Source: Kocuria rosea subsp. polaris (GTDB lineage: Bacteria; Actinomycetota; Actinomycetes; Actinomycetales; Micrococcaceae). From it: DNA of 64,000 bases. Shown piece by piece: positions 31,552-41,016 of the stretch (position 1 is its first letter; each line of letters opens with the position of its first letter). The notes beneath the pieces were generated by a model that saw only the letters and a list, made by a program, of their open reading frames with translations, was not told where the DNA came from and ran no database searches. A program made the translations under genes and the position numbers. The DNA is taken from assembly GCF_001483755.1 (NCBI RefSeq), contig NZ_LQBK01000022.1, positions 9,992-73,991 on the forward strand, in the 5' to 3' direction.

Positions 31552-32841
31552 CTAGGCCGGTCCCGCACGGTCCCCGGCCGGGGCGTCCGTCCCCGGAGCG
31601 GCGGCCCGGTACCGGGTGCTCCCGGAACCGGCGCCCCGGTGCTGGGTGCCCCCAGTGCCGGAGCCGGTGCTGGTGTCGGTGCTGGTGCTGGGGCTGCTGC
31701 TGGGGCTGGTGTCGGTGCTGGGGCTGCTGCCGGTGCCGGTGCTGCTGCCGGTGCCGGTGCTGCTGCTGGTGTCGGTCCTGGGGCCGGCGCCGGTGCCGGA
31801 GTGGCGGCGGCGCAGCGCCCGGCCCTCGGCGACCAGCTCCTGCTCCTTCGCCTCCAGCTTCCGGACGCCCCGGAGGTCCCGCGGCGGCAGCCGCAGGTTC
31901 TCCTCGGCCTCCATCCCCGCCTGGAGCTGGCGGCCGCGCTCGATCTCCGCGTTGAGCTCCGCCCCGGCGAGCAGCACGATGTTCATGATCCAGAGCCACA
32001 GCAGCAGGACGATCACCCCGCCGATGGCCCCGTAGGTGGCGTTGTAGTTGTTGAAGTTGGACACGTAGAAGCTGAACCCGGTGGTCGCCGCGACCATGAC
32101 CAGGATGGCGACCACCGAGCCGATGCTGAGCCACCGGAACCTCGGCTGCCGGATGTTCGGGGTCGCGTAGTACAGCAGGGCGATCATGAAGACGAGCAGC
32201 ATCAGCAGGACCGGGACCCGAGCGGCCTGCCACAGCTGCAGGGTCGCTCCGCCCAGGCCGATCAGACCGCCCAGGGCCTCGGCGACCGGACCGGAAAGCA
32301 GCAGGAGCAGCATCATGCCCACCACCAGGACCACCAGGGACAGGGTCACCCCGATCATCTGGGGGTAGAGCTTCCAGACCGGCCGCCCCTCCTCGACCTC
32401 GTAGATCCGGTTCATGGACCGCCCGAAGGCCCGCACGTACCCCGAGGCCGTCCAGAGGGCGCCGACCAGGCCGGTGACCAGGGCCAGGCCCGCGGACGGG
32501 AAGGCGGTGAGCTCGCCGATCGGCCCCTCCAGCACGGCCACGGCCCCCTCGGGAGCCCCGAACTCGTCCAGCAGGCGCAGCAGGGTCCTGGTGGTCGCCT
32601 CGGCCTGGCCGACGACGCCGAGCGTGGACACCACCGTGAGCAGCCCGGGGAAGACGGACAGCACGGCGAAGAACGTCATCACCGCCGCCGAGTCCGTGCA
32701 GGCGTCGCGGCGGAACTCGTGGACCGACCGGCGCAGGATGTAGCTCCACGAGGGCCTGGTGATCTGCGCCGGCGACGAGGGTTTGTCCGCGCTGTCCGGG
32801 TCCGCCCCGGGATCTCCCGTGGGGTGGGGGTCGGCTGCCAT
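31552..32841 (-). CDS. YihY/BrkB-family inner membrane protein
   Basis: 429 aa. Six transmembrane helices between about residues 50 and 300; family marks are [51 protein letters not shown], and [20 protein letters not shown]. The family was once taken for RNase BN; its role is unknown, possibly in envelope transport. The C-terminal 100 residues are cytoplasmic: a basic segment, then a Ser/Thr/Gly repeat tail written in repetitive DNA. The ATG at 32841 has GGAGGAG upstream. Confidence 0.88.
   Translation of the reverse strand: MAADPHPTGDPGADPDSADKPSSPAQITRPSWSYILRRSVHEFRRDACTDSAAVMTFFAVLSVFPGLLTVVSTLGVVGQAEATTRTLLRLLDEFGAPEGAVAVLEGPIGELTAFPSAGLALVTGLVGALWTASGYVRAFGRSMNRIYEVEEGRPVWKLYPQMIGVTLSLVVLVVGMMLLLLLSGPVAEALGGLIGLGGATLQLWQAARVPVLLMLLVFMIALLYYATPNIRQPRFRWLSIGSVVAILVMVAATTGFSFYVSNFNNYNATYGAIGGVIVLLLWLWIMNIVLLAGAELNAEIERGRQLQAGMEAEENLRLPPRDLRGVRKLEAKEQELVAEGRALRRRHSGTGAGPRTDTSSSTGTGSSTGTGSSPSTDTSPSSSPSTSTDTSTGSGTGGTQHRGAGSGSTRYRAAAPGTDAPAGDRAGPA
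31655..31790 (+). repeat. Short tandem repeats in the yihY tail
   Basis: Many copies of GGTGCTG, GTGTCGGTGCTG and GCCGGTGCCGGTGCTGCT. They encode, on the minus strand, the Thr-Gly/Ser-Ser tail and are likely to vary in length between strains. Confidence 0.7.
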
Positions 32842-32941
32842 GGGGCTCCTCCGCGTGGTCGGCTGCGGGTCAGAATACCGGGGCCGGCACCGCGCCGTCC
32901 CGTTCCCTCCCGGGGGAGGGCGGGAGCGGCGGGGGACTGGC

Positions 32942-32947
32942 TAGAGT
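32942..32947 (+). promoter_or_regulatory. -10 element for the leaderless SDR gene
   Basis: TAGAGT, then GGGCGC, then the ATG at 32954. A 6-nt gap places the transcription start at the A of the start codon. Confidence 0.55.
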
Positions 32948-32953
32948 GGGCGC

Positions 32954-33661
32954 ATGAGTGCTTCCCCGACCGAGACCCGACCCCGCGCCGTCGTCACCGG
33001 GGCCACCGGAGGCATCGGCCGCGCGTGCGTGGTGGACCTCTCCCGCGACCACGACGTCCTGGCGCTGGGCCGCGACGCCGGCCGGCTGGCCGAGCTCGCC
33101 GATCTCCCGCACGTCACCGTCCGCGCCGCGGACCTGACCGACGTCGCAGCCCTGCCGGACGTCGTGGCCGACCTGGACCGGGTCGACGTCCTCGTGCACT
33201 CGGCGGCGCTCGCGGGGCGCACCACGGTGGAGGCCGCCTCCGTGGCGGACTGGCGGGCGCAGCTCGAGCTCAACGTGGTGGTCCCCGCCGAGCTGACCCG
33301 GCTCCTGCTGCCCGCCCTGCGGGCCGCCCGGGGCAAGGTCGTGTTCCTGAACTCCGGCTCGGGCCTCACCGCCCGCGGCGGGGACGCCGTCTACGCGGCC
33401 TCGAAGTTCGCCCTGCGCGCGCTCGCCGACTCGCTCCGCCAGGAGGTCGAGGCCGACGGGATCGTGGTCAGCTCGGTGCACCCCGGTCCTGTCGACACGC
33501 AGATGCAGCGCGACATCCAGGCGAGCCTGGGCAACGACTACGTCCCGGAGCGCTACATCCGCCCGGAGTCCGTGGCCGCGGCGGTGCGCGCCGTCGTGGA
33601 CGCGGGCGAGGACGCGCAGCTGACGACCGTCTCCGTGCGGCCCCGGGCCGAGTCGCGGTGA
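32954..33661 (+). CDS. Short-chain dehydrogenase/reductase (SDR)
   Basis: 235 aa Rossmann-fold oxidoreductase. The nucleotide-binding motif TGATGGIG is at residues 15-22, the catalytic Tyr147 and Lys151 are in YAASK, and the Ser is in LNSGSG. The substrate is unknown. The ATG at 32954 lies 6 nt after TAGAGT. It overlaps the DUF3263 gene by 4 nt (GTGA), which in turn overlaps the next small gene, forming a tight three-gene operon. Confidence 0.92.
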   Translation: MSASPTETRPRAVVTGATGGIGRACVVDLSRDHDVLALGRDAGRLAELADLPHVTVRAADLTDVAALPDVVADLDRVDVLVHSAALAGRTTVEAASVADWRAQLELNVVVPAELTRLLLPALRAARGKVVFLNSGSGLTARGGDAVYAASKFALRALADSLRQEVEADGIVVSSVHPGPVDTQMQRDIQASLGNDYVPERYIRPESVAAAVRAVVDAGEDAQLTTVSVRPRAESR

Positions 33662-33993
33662 CCGGCGAGGACGACGCGCCCGGCGCCGGGCCGGAGCCGG
33701 ACCGGGACACCGCACCCGAGCCGGTGCCGGACGAGGACGCCGCGGCCGGTCCGGAGCCGGACGGCGAGCCGTCCGGCACGGGGCTGGGCGACGTCGACCG
33801 CGAGATCCTCGCCCTCGAGAAGCTGCAGTGGAAGTACCAGGGGGCGAAGGAGATGGAGATCCGCCGCCGCCTGAAGCTCTCGCCCACGCACTACTACCAG
33901 CGGCTCAACGTCCTGATCGACACCCGCGCCGCCCTCGAGCACGACCCGATGCTCGTGGCGCGGCTGCGCCGGCAGCGAGGAGGCCAGGAGTGA
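33658..33993 (+). CDS. DUF3263 domain protein
   Basis: 111 aa. An acidic, disordered N-terminus of about 45 residues precedes the DUF3263 helix-turn-helix-like domain: DREILALEKLQWKYQGAKE, then RRRLKLSPTHYYQRLNVLID, ending ARLRRQR. The domain looks like a small DNA-binding module and is confined to actinobacteria; the function is unknown. The start is GTG at 33658 overlapping the SDR stop; the large frame open upstream is a shadow of yihY and ung. Confidence 0.86.
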   Translation: MTGEDDAPGAGPEPDRDTAPEPVPDEDAAAGPEPDGEPSGTGLGDVDREILALEKLQWKYQGAKEMEIRRRLKLSPTHYYQRLNVLIDTRAALEHDPMLVARLRRQRGGQE

Positions 33994-34208
33994 CCCAGTA
34001 CCCGCACGACGAGTTCGACGACGTCCCCGAGGAGGGTCCCCGCCAGGGCGCCCACCGCGGTCTCCGGCCGACCGTCCGCGTGGGGGCCCGGGAGCTCGCC
34101 GCCATCGTCCTGGCCGGGGTGCTGACCCTGGGCGTCGGGGTGTTCGCGTTCCTCAACGCCCCCGCCGACGCCGCCCCGGCACCTGCCGGCACGTCCGCGG
34201 GCCCCTGA
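33990..34208 (+). CDS. Short single-helix membrane protein, possibly a truncated LytR_C-type protein
   Basis: 72 aa, GTG start at 33990 overlapping the DUF3263 stop (GTGA). A hydrophilic N-terminus, TQYPHDEFDDVPEEGPRQG, is followed by one transmembrane helix (about 33-54) and a short Ala/Pro tail. In related genera the gene after DUF3263 usually codes for a longer membrane protein with an extracytoplasmic LytR_C domain and a similar N-terminus (recollection of family context, not checked). Here that domain is absent. It could be a natural short form or a relic. Confidence 0.68.
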   Translation: MTQYPHDEFDDVPEEGPRQGAHRGLRPTVRVGARELAAIVLAGVLTLGVGVFAFLNAPADAAPAPAGTSAGP

Positions 34209-34333
34209 TCCGTCCCGGGCCGCGGCGGACCGCGCTTCACCCACCCCGACGACGTCGGCCCCCGGCGTCACCCGCCTCGCACGACACCGACCCCCGACGA
34301 CACCGACGCCTGACGCCACCGGAAGGAACCGCA

Positions 34334-34933
34334 GTGCAGATCGAAGGACGCAGAGTCCGCCTCCGCGACTGGACCGAGGAGGATCTCGCCGCCTACGAGA
34401 GGTGGATCATGCCGCCCGCCGGCGGCGGCGAGCACGAGTGGCAGCGCACGGACGGCCCGTTCTACCCCAACTTCACCGCGGAGGGCGCCCAGCGCTGGCT
34501 GGGCACCCTCCGGGCGCGCGTGGCGGCGGGGGACTGGCCGGACCCGCGCGAGACGATGGTCATCGCCGACGCCGCTGACGACCGGTTCATCGGGCAGGTG
34601 TCCTGGTACTGGTCGGAGAAGCCCACGGAGGACGCGGGGGACGGCACGCACCTGCTGCCGCTGCGCTCCCTGGGCATCACCGTGTACTCCCCGGAGCACT
34701 GGAGCGGCGGCTACGGCACCGAGGCCCTGCGCCTGTGGACCGACCACCTCTTCGCCCGCTCCGACTCCCACCGCCTCGACCTCGAGACGTGGAGCGGCAA
34801 CGTGGGCATGTGCCGGGTCGCGGAGAAGCTGGGCTTCACGGAGGAGGCCAGGATCCGCCGGGCCCGCAGGGTCAGGGGCGAGTACTACGACCGCATGGTC
34901 TACGGCGTGCTCCGCGAGGAGTGGCAGGGCTGA
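34334..34933 (+). CDS. GNAT-family N-acetyltransferase
   Basis: 199 aa, RimJ/RimL-like. RRVRLRDWTEEDLAAYERW opens the fold, LGITVYSPEHWSGGYGTEAL carries the acetyl-CoA binding loop, and LETWSGNVGMCRVAEKLGF is the typical end of the domain. It acetylates an amine of unknown identity, perhaps a ribosomal protein or small molecule. The start GTG at 34334 follows GGAAGGA. The gap 34209-34333 upstream contains only GACGACACCGAC-type repeats. Confidence 0.86.
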   Translation: MQIEGRRVRLRDWTEEDLAAYERWIMPPAGGGEHEWQRTDGPFYPNFTAEGAQRWLGTLRARVAAGDWPDPRETMVIADAADDRFIGQVSWYWSEKPTEDAGDGTHLLPLRSLGITVYSPEHWSGGYGTEALRLWTDHLFARSDSHRLDLETWSGNVGMCRVAEKLGFTEEARIRRARRVRGEYYDRMVYGVLREEWQG

Positions 34934-34951
34934 GCGGAATCGGCTCAGGGG

Positions 34952-34978
34952 TTTGCACTCTCCGGGGACGAGTGCCAA
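34952..34978 (+). promoter_or_regulatory. CIRCE element 1 (HrcA operator)
   Basis: TTTGCACTC-N9-GAGTGCCAA, two changes from the consensus TTAGCACTC-N9-GAGTGCTAA. It overlaps the -35 region. Confidence 0.75.
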
Positions 34979-34981
34979 GAT
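34953..34981 (+). promoter_or_regulatory. groEL promoter
   Basis: TTGCAC (34953-34958) and CAAGAT (34976-34981) with 17-bp spacing. The -35 box and spacer lie within the first CIRCE element, so a repressor bound there would block polymerase. Confidence 0.55.
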
Positions 34982-34986
34982 TGCGA

Positions 34987-35013
34987 TTAGCACTCAGTCG
35001 TGTGGACTGCTAA
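34987..35013 (+). promoter_or_regulatory. CIRCE element 2 (HrcA operator)
   Basis: TTAGCACTC-N9-GACTGCTAA, one mismatch from consensus. It lies just after the -10 box and around the expected transcript start. The leader that follows also has a 7-bp hairpin, CACCTCA / TGAGGTG (35061-35084). Confidence 0.9.
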
Positions 35014-35060
35014 TGGCTCGGTCCCCGGCCCGACCTGGGCAGCCACCGGCACAGGAGTGA

Positions 35061-36815
<1,755 letters not shown>

Positions 36816-36857
36816 TCGACGGCTGACCCGTCGAGCGTGCCCAGCACGCATCCGGCA

Positions 36858-36890
36858 CGGGCCGGGCGCCTCGCAGAGGTGCCCGGCCCG
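36858..36890 (+). terminator. groEL terminator
   Basis: A 13-bp stem with one G-T pair (36858-36870 with 36878-36890) and a 7-nt loop, 42 nt after the stop, followed by TCGTCGTCCCC. Confidence 0.7.
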
Positions 36891-36998
36891 TCGTCGTCCC
36901 CGTGCCCGTCGTCGTCCCCGCCCCGTCGTCCCTGCATCCGGTGCCGCGGACCCGGAAATGGTGTTCAATCATCAGGACCAGCTGCCGGAGGAGGAGCC

Positions 36999-37706
36999 GT
37001 GGGCGTCGTCGTGTGGGACGCGGTCCCCGTCCAGCTCGCGCTCGTGCTGATCGCCTTCGCGCTCACCTCGCTGGTGGGCCTCGAACGGCGGCTCCGGCGC
37101 AAGAGCGCGGGCCTGCGCACGCACGCCCTGGTCGGCACGGGCTCGGCGGTCTTCACCCTCGTGTCCGCCTACGGCTTCGGCGCCCTGCCCGGCATCGACG
37201 CGGGACCGGACCCCTCCCGCGTGGCGGCCCAGATCATCACGGGCATCGGCTTCCTGGGCGCGGGCGTGATCTTCACGAACCGGGACGTGGTCCACGGGCT
37301 GACCACGGCCGCGAGCATCTGGCTCTCGGCGGCCATCGGGATGGCCTGCGGGGCCGGGCTCGTGCCGCTCGCCGTCGTCGCCACGGGACTGCACTTCGTC
37401 TCCGCGATCGTGCTGACCCCGCTCTCCCGCCGCTTGCCCGGGATGGTGGCCCCGCAGGGCCTCCGGCTGCGCTACGAGGACGGCCACGGCGTGCTGCGGG
37501 AGGTCCTCACGGTCGTCGACGAGCTGCAGCTGAGCGCCTCCGTGGTCTCGAGCCGGACGGTCGAGGGAGCGGAGGGCGCTGAGGTGGAGCTGCTCCTGCG
37601 GCTGGACGGCAAGACGGACCTGCGCACGGCGGCCGTGCAGCTGTCGAAGGTCGCCGGGGTGCGCGACGTCGCCCAGCAGCGGCTCGAGCAGGAGCCCGGC
37701 GACTGA
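36999..37706 (+). CDS. MgtC/SapB-family membrane protein
   Basis: 235 aa. Four or five N-terminal transmembrane helices with the family signature: GLERRLRRKSAGLRTHALVG, then IITGIGFLGAGVIF and GLTTAASIWLSAAIGMACG. A soluble C-terminal ACT-like region follows (about 150-235). MgtC proteins help survival at low magnesium and in hosts; the biochemical role is debated. The start GTG at 36999 follows GGAGGAGGA. The frame is open upstream, but that part covers the groEL terminator. Confidence 0.88.
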   Translation: MGVVVWDAVPVQLALVLIAFALTSLVGLERRLRRKSAGLRTHALVGTGSAVFTLVSAYGFGALPGIDAGPDPSRVAAQIITGIGFLGAGVIFTNRDVVHGLTTAASIWLSAAIGMACGAGLVPLAVVATGLHFVSAIVLTPLSRRLPGMVAPQGLRLRYEDGHGVLREVLTVVDELQLSASVVSSRTVEGAEGAEVELLLRLDGKTDLRTAAVQLSKVAGVRDVAQQRLEQEPGD

Positions 37707-37707
37707 G

Positions 37708-37755
37708 CCCGTGGCGCACCGGGCCCGTGGCGCACGGGGGCCGTGGCGCACGGGG
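37708..37755 (+). repeat. Three 16-bp direct repeats
   Basis: CCCGTGGCGCAC at 37708 and 37724, and GCCGTGGCGCAC at 37740, a 16-bp period. They fill the gap before the RNase H gene, just upstream of its -10 element. Confidence 0.7.
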
Positions 37756-37769
37756 TCCCGGCGCCGTGA

Positions 37770-37775
37770 AAAGAT
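37770..37775 (+). promoter_or_regulatory. -10 element for the leaderless RNase H gene
   Basis: AAAGAT ends 7 nt before the ATG at 37783. Confidence 0.4.
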
Positions 37776-37782
37776 GGGATCC

Positions 37783-38769
37783 ATGACGATCACTGCTGCC
37801 GCCGACGGCTCCGCGCTGGGCAATCCCGGGCCCGCGGGATGGGCCTGGTACATCGACGACAACACCTGGCGGGCCGGCGGATGGCCCCACGGCACCAACA
37901 ACATGGGCGAGCTGAAGGCCGTCCTGGACCTGCTCGAGGCCACGGCCCACCGCCGCGAGGAGCCCCTGCGGGTGCTGTGCGACAGCCAGTACGTCATCAA
38001 CTCGATCACGAAGTGGATGCCCGGCTGGAAGAAGAAGGGCTGGAAGAAGAGGGACGGCAAGCCCGTCCTCAACGTGGAGCTCATGAAGGCGCTGGACGCC
38101 GCGATGGCGGGCCGGGACGTGCACTTCGAGTGGGTCAAGGGTCACGCCGGGCACGAGCTCAACGAGGCCGCCGACCTCCGCGCCCGGGCCGTGGCCACCG
38201 CGTTCCAGACCGGGCGGCCCGCGCCCGAGGGACCCGGCTTCGACGGCGCCGCCCCGCGTCCGGACGGGCCGGGCCACCGGTCCCCGGCCTCCCGGCCGGT
38301 GGAGGGCCGGCACCGGGCGGAGGCTGCCGAGCCCGAGGCGCTGGAGGACCGCCACGACCCCGACCTGCTGAGCGAGCTGCTCGCCCACGAGGAGGAGCTG
38401 GCCCGCGGGCGGACGGCGGGGGAGACCGTCGAGGCCCTCGAGCGGGACCTGCTGCGCCCGGAGGTCAGGGCGGACCCGGGCCGGCTGGGGGAGCTGCTGC
38501 ACGAGGGCTTCGCCGAGGTCGGGGCCTCGGGCTCGTGGTGGTCCCGGGAGGACGTCCTCGACCGGCTGCCCCGCGAACCGGCCCTCGGCGCGGTGGACGT
38601 CCACGTGCTGACGGCCACCGAGCTCGGTCCCGCGGCCGTGCACCTCGTCTACCGGCTCACGGCGGGGGACCGCACGAGCCTGCGCAGCTCGCTGTGGGTC
38701 CGGGAGGACTCCCGCAACGAGCTGGGGCCCTGGCAGCTGCGCTTCCACCAGGGCACCTACGAGTCCTGA
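37783..38769 (+). CDS. Ribonuclease HI fused to a DUF4440-like domain
   Basis: 328 aa. Residues 1-145 are RNase HI, which cuts RNA in RNA-DNA hybrids: all four metal-binding acids are present, Asp8 (AADGSALGNPGP), Glu43 (NNMGELKAVL), Asp67 (LCDSQYVIN) and Asp131, with His124 in VKGHAGHELNEAAD. A linker of about 60 residues leads to a C-terminal NTF2-like/DUF4440 domain (about 215-325): ALERDLLRPEVRADPGRLGE, HEGFAEVGASG and WQLRFHQGTY. DUF4440 folds bind small ligands or dimerise. The ATG at 37783 lies 7 nt after AAAGAT. Confidence 0.9.
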   Translation: MTITAAADGSALGNPGPAGWAWYIDDNTWRAGGWPHGTNNMGELKAVLDLLEATAHRREEPLRVLCDSQYVINSITKWMPGWKKKGWKKRDGKPVLNVELMKALDAAMAGRDVHFEWVKGHAGHELNEAADLRARAVATAFQTGRPAPEGPGFDGAAPRPDGPGHRSPASRPVEGRHRAEAAEPEALEDRHDPDLLSELLAHEEELARGRTAGETVEALERDLLRPEVRADPGRLGELLHEGFAEVGASGSWWSREDVLDRLPREPALGAVDVHVLTATELGPAAVHLVYRLTAGDRTSLRSSLWVREDSRNELGPWQLRFHQGTYES

Positions 38770-38778
38770 CGGGCCCGG

Positions 38779-40245
38779 TCACACCTCCGGGGCGTCGTCG
38801 GCGGGCTCGATGCCCGGTACGCGCACGGTCATCGTCGCGCCCCCGCCGGGGGTCTCGGTGAGCCGCACGGTGCCGTCGTGCTGCTGCACGATCGCGGCCA
38901 CGATGGAGAGCCCCAGCCCTGTCCCGCCGGTCTCGCGCGTGCGGGAGGAGTCGGCCCGGTAGAAGCGCTCGAACACGCGCTCCGCGTCCTCGCCGTGGAT
39001 GCCCGGGCCGTGGTCGCGCACCTGCAGCACGGCGTTGAAGGAGTCGTCGACCGAGCGCTCCACGCCCACCGCGATCTCGATCGGGGTGCCCTCCGGGGTG
39101 TAGCGCAGGGCGTTGGTCACGAGGTTCGCCACGACCTGGCGCAGCCGGAACTCGTCGCCGTGCACCCACGCCGAGACCGGTGTCCCGCCGCGCAGGCCCT
39201 CGACCGCGATCCGCCGGTCGGGGGCGGAGACCCGGGCGTCCCCGGCGGCGTCGAACGCGAGGTGGAGCAGGTCCACGTCGACGTTCTCGGCCGGCCGCCG
39301 CTCGTCGAGGCGCGCCAGCATCAGCAGGTCCTCCACGAGCTGCGTCATCCGCTTGGCCTCGGACTCGATCCGGGACATCGCGCCGGCCACGTCCTCGGGG
39401 TCCTGCAGGGCGCCGTGCCGGTAGAGCTCCGAGTAGCCCCGGATGGTCACCAGGGGGGTGCGCAGCTCGTGGGAGGCGTCGGCCACGAACCGGCGCAGCT
39501 TGGCCTCGGAGCGGGTGCGGGCGTCGAAGGCGTCCTCGATGTGGCCCAGCATCGCGTTGAGGGACGCCGAGAGCTGGCCGATCTCCGTCTGCCGGTTGTA
39601 GCCCTCCATGCGCTGGGAGAGGTCGCCCTCGGCGATGCGGGCGGCGGTCTGCTCGACCCGGTGCAGGGGCGCGAACGCGCGGGTGACCAGGACCCAGCCG
39701 ACGGCCATGGCCGCGAACAGGGTCGCCACGCCGAAGCTCAGCGTCAGGAGGGTCACCGCGCTGAGCATGGCGTTCATGCGGTCGAGCGGCTCGGCGACCG
39801 CCACCACGAGGTTCAGCCGTTCCGTCTCGGCCGCGACCACCCGCCACCGGTGGTCCGGGGCGTCCACGGAGCTCACGGTCGTCGGCTCGAAGGGGTTCTC
39901 CCGCACGTGCTCGAGGTCGATCTGGGACAGGTCGGGCCGCCGCTCGAGCACTCCGTCCGGCGTGTGCACCGCCTCGGCGAGCATCTCGCCCTCGGCGTCC
40001 AGGAGGAACCCGGCGTGCGGCACCTGGGCTCCCTGCGCGCCGCCCATGTCGGCCACCAGCACGGTGGAGACCGCCTGGACGGAGTCCCGCAGCCCGCGGT
40101 CGATGTCGTTCAGGAGCGAGGTCCGCAGCACCGAGATCGCCACGAAGCTCGTCACGAGGATGGACAGCGCCAGCAGCAGGCCCGTGAGCACCATGAGCTG
40201 CGAGCGCAGGGAGGTCGAGCGCCACCGGGAGGACAGGGTGTGCAT
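38779..40245 (-). CDS. Sensor histidine kinase (HAMP, HisKA, HATPase)
   Basis: 488 aa. Two transmembrane helices (about 16-40 and 161-188) frame a 120-residue extracytoplasmic sensor with no recognised domain. A HAMP linker (RIAEGDLSQRME) follows, then the H-box FVADASHELRTPL with phospho-accepting His259, and the ATPase boxes (VVANLVTNALRYTPEG, VRDHGPGIHGEDAERVFERF, TGGTGLGLSI). Resembles TrcS/TcrY/PrrB-type kinases. The start is 12 nt after the stop of the response regulator, so the pair is one operon. The signal is unknown. Confidence 0.93.
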   Translation of the reverse strand: MHTLSSRWRSTSLRSQLMVLTGLLLALSILVTSFVAISVLRTSLLNDIDRGLRDSVQAVSTVLVADMGGAQGAQVPHAGFLLDAEGEMLAEAVHTPDGVLERRPDLSQIDLEHVRENPFEPTTVSSVDAPDHRWRVVAAETERLNLVVAVAEPLDRMNAMLSAVTLLTLSFGVATLFAAMAVGWVLVTRAFAPLHRVEQTAARIAEGDLSQRMEGYNRQTEIGQLSASLNAMLGHIEDAFDARTRSEAKLRRFVADASHELRTPLVTIRGYSELYRHGALQDPEDVAGAMSRIESEAKRMTQLVEDLLMLARLDERRPAENVDVDLLHLAFDAAGDARVSAPDRRIAVEGLRGGTPVSAWVHGDEFRLRQVVANLVTNALRYTPEGTPIEIAVGVERSVDDSFNAVLQVRDHGPGIHGEDAERVFERFYRADSSRTRETGGTGLGLSIVAAIVQQHDGTVRLTETPGGGATMTVRVPGIEPADDAPEV

Positions 40246-40257
40246 CCCGGGACCGGG

Positions 40258-40980
40258 TCAGTGGTTCTTGTGCGAGGACCGCAGGAGGTAGCCGACGCCG
40301 CGCTTGGTGTGGATCAGCGGGGGCAGCTCCGGGTCGTTGTCGATCTTCCGGCGCAGGTAGGAGATGTAGGACTCCACGATCGAGGCGTCCCCGTTGAAGT
40401 CGTACTCCCACACGTGGTCGAGGATCTGCGCCTTGGACAGCACCCGGTTCGGGTTGAGCATGAGGTAGCGCAGCAGCTTGAACTCGGTGGGGGAGAGATC
40501 GATCTCCCGCTCGCCCCTGAAGACCTCGTGCGCGTCGTCGTCGAGGACCAGGTCGTCCACGCGAAGCCGGGAGTCGTCCTCCTCGGCGGGCTGGGTGCGG
40601 CGCAGCACCGCGCGGATGCGGGCGACGACCTCGTCGAGGCTGAAGGGCTTGGTGACGTAGTCGTCGCCGCCCACGGTCAGCCCCGTGACCTTGTCCTCGG
40701 TCTCGTCCTTGGCCGTGAGGAAGAGGATGGGGAAGTGCCGCCCGGACGCGCGCAGCCTGCGGGTCACGGAGAACCCGTCCATGTCGGGGAGCATGACGTC
40801 GAGCACCGCGAGGTCCGGGTTCTCGGACTCCGCCTTGGCGAGGGCGTCACGGCCGTTGGCGGCGGTGACCACCTCGAAGCCGGCGAAGCGCAGGGACGTG
40901 GCCAGCAGCTCGAGGATGTTGGGCTCGTCGTCGACGACGAGCAGTTTCGCTTCGGGGTTGTCGTTCTTCACACCACCCAT
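40258..40980 (-). CDS. OmpR/PhoB-family response regulator
   Basis: 240 aa. The receiver domain (about 12-125) has acidic Asp17-Asp18, phospho-acceptor Asp61 in LAVLDVMLPDMDGF and Lys in TKPFSLDEVVARI. The winged-helix DNA-binding domain (about 145-235) contains LSPTEFKLLRYLMLNPNRVL, WEYDFNGDASIVESYISYLR and TKRGVGYLLR. First gene of the two-component operon, followed by its kinase. Most similar in pattern to TrcR-type regulators; targets unknown. Confidence 0.94.
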   Translation of the reverse strand: MGGVKNDNPEAKLLVVDDEPNILELLATSLRFAGFEVVTAANGRDALAKAESENPDLAVLDVMLPDMDGFSVTRRLRASGRHFPILFLTAKDETEDKVTGLTVGGDDYVTKPFSLDEVVARIRAVLRRTQPAEEDDSRLRVDDLVLDDDAHEVFRGEREIDLSPTEFKLLRYLMLNPNRVLSKAQILDHVWEYDFNGDASIVESYISYLRRKIDNDPELPPLIHTKRGVGYLLRSSHKNH

Positions 40981-41016
40981 TTTCTCGGAACAGCCTGAAC
41001 GCCGCCTGAACGGCCG

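Noticed and set aside
31309-33657. Long plus-strand frame leading into DUF3263
   Set aside because: It covers ung, yihY and the SDR gene in other frames; only the final 111 codons from GTG 33658 look like a protein family.
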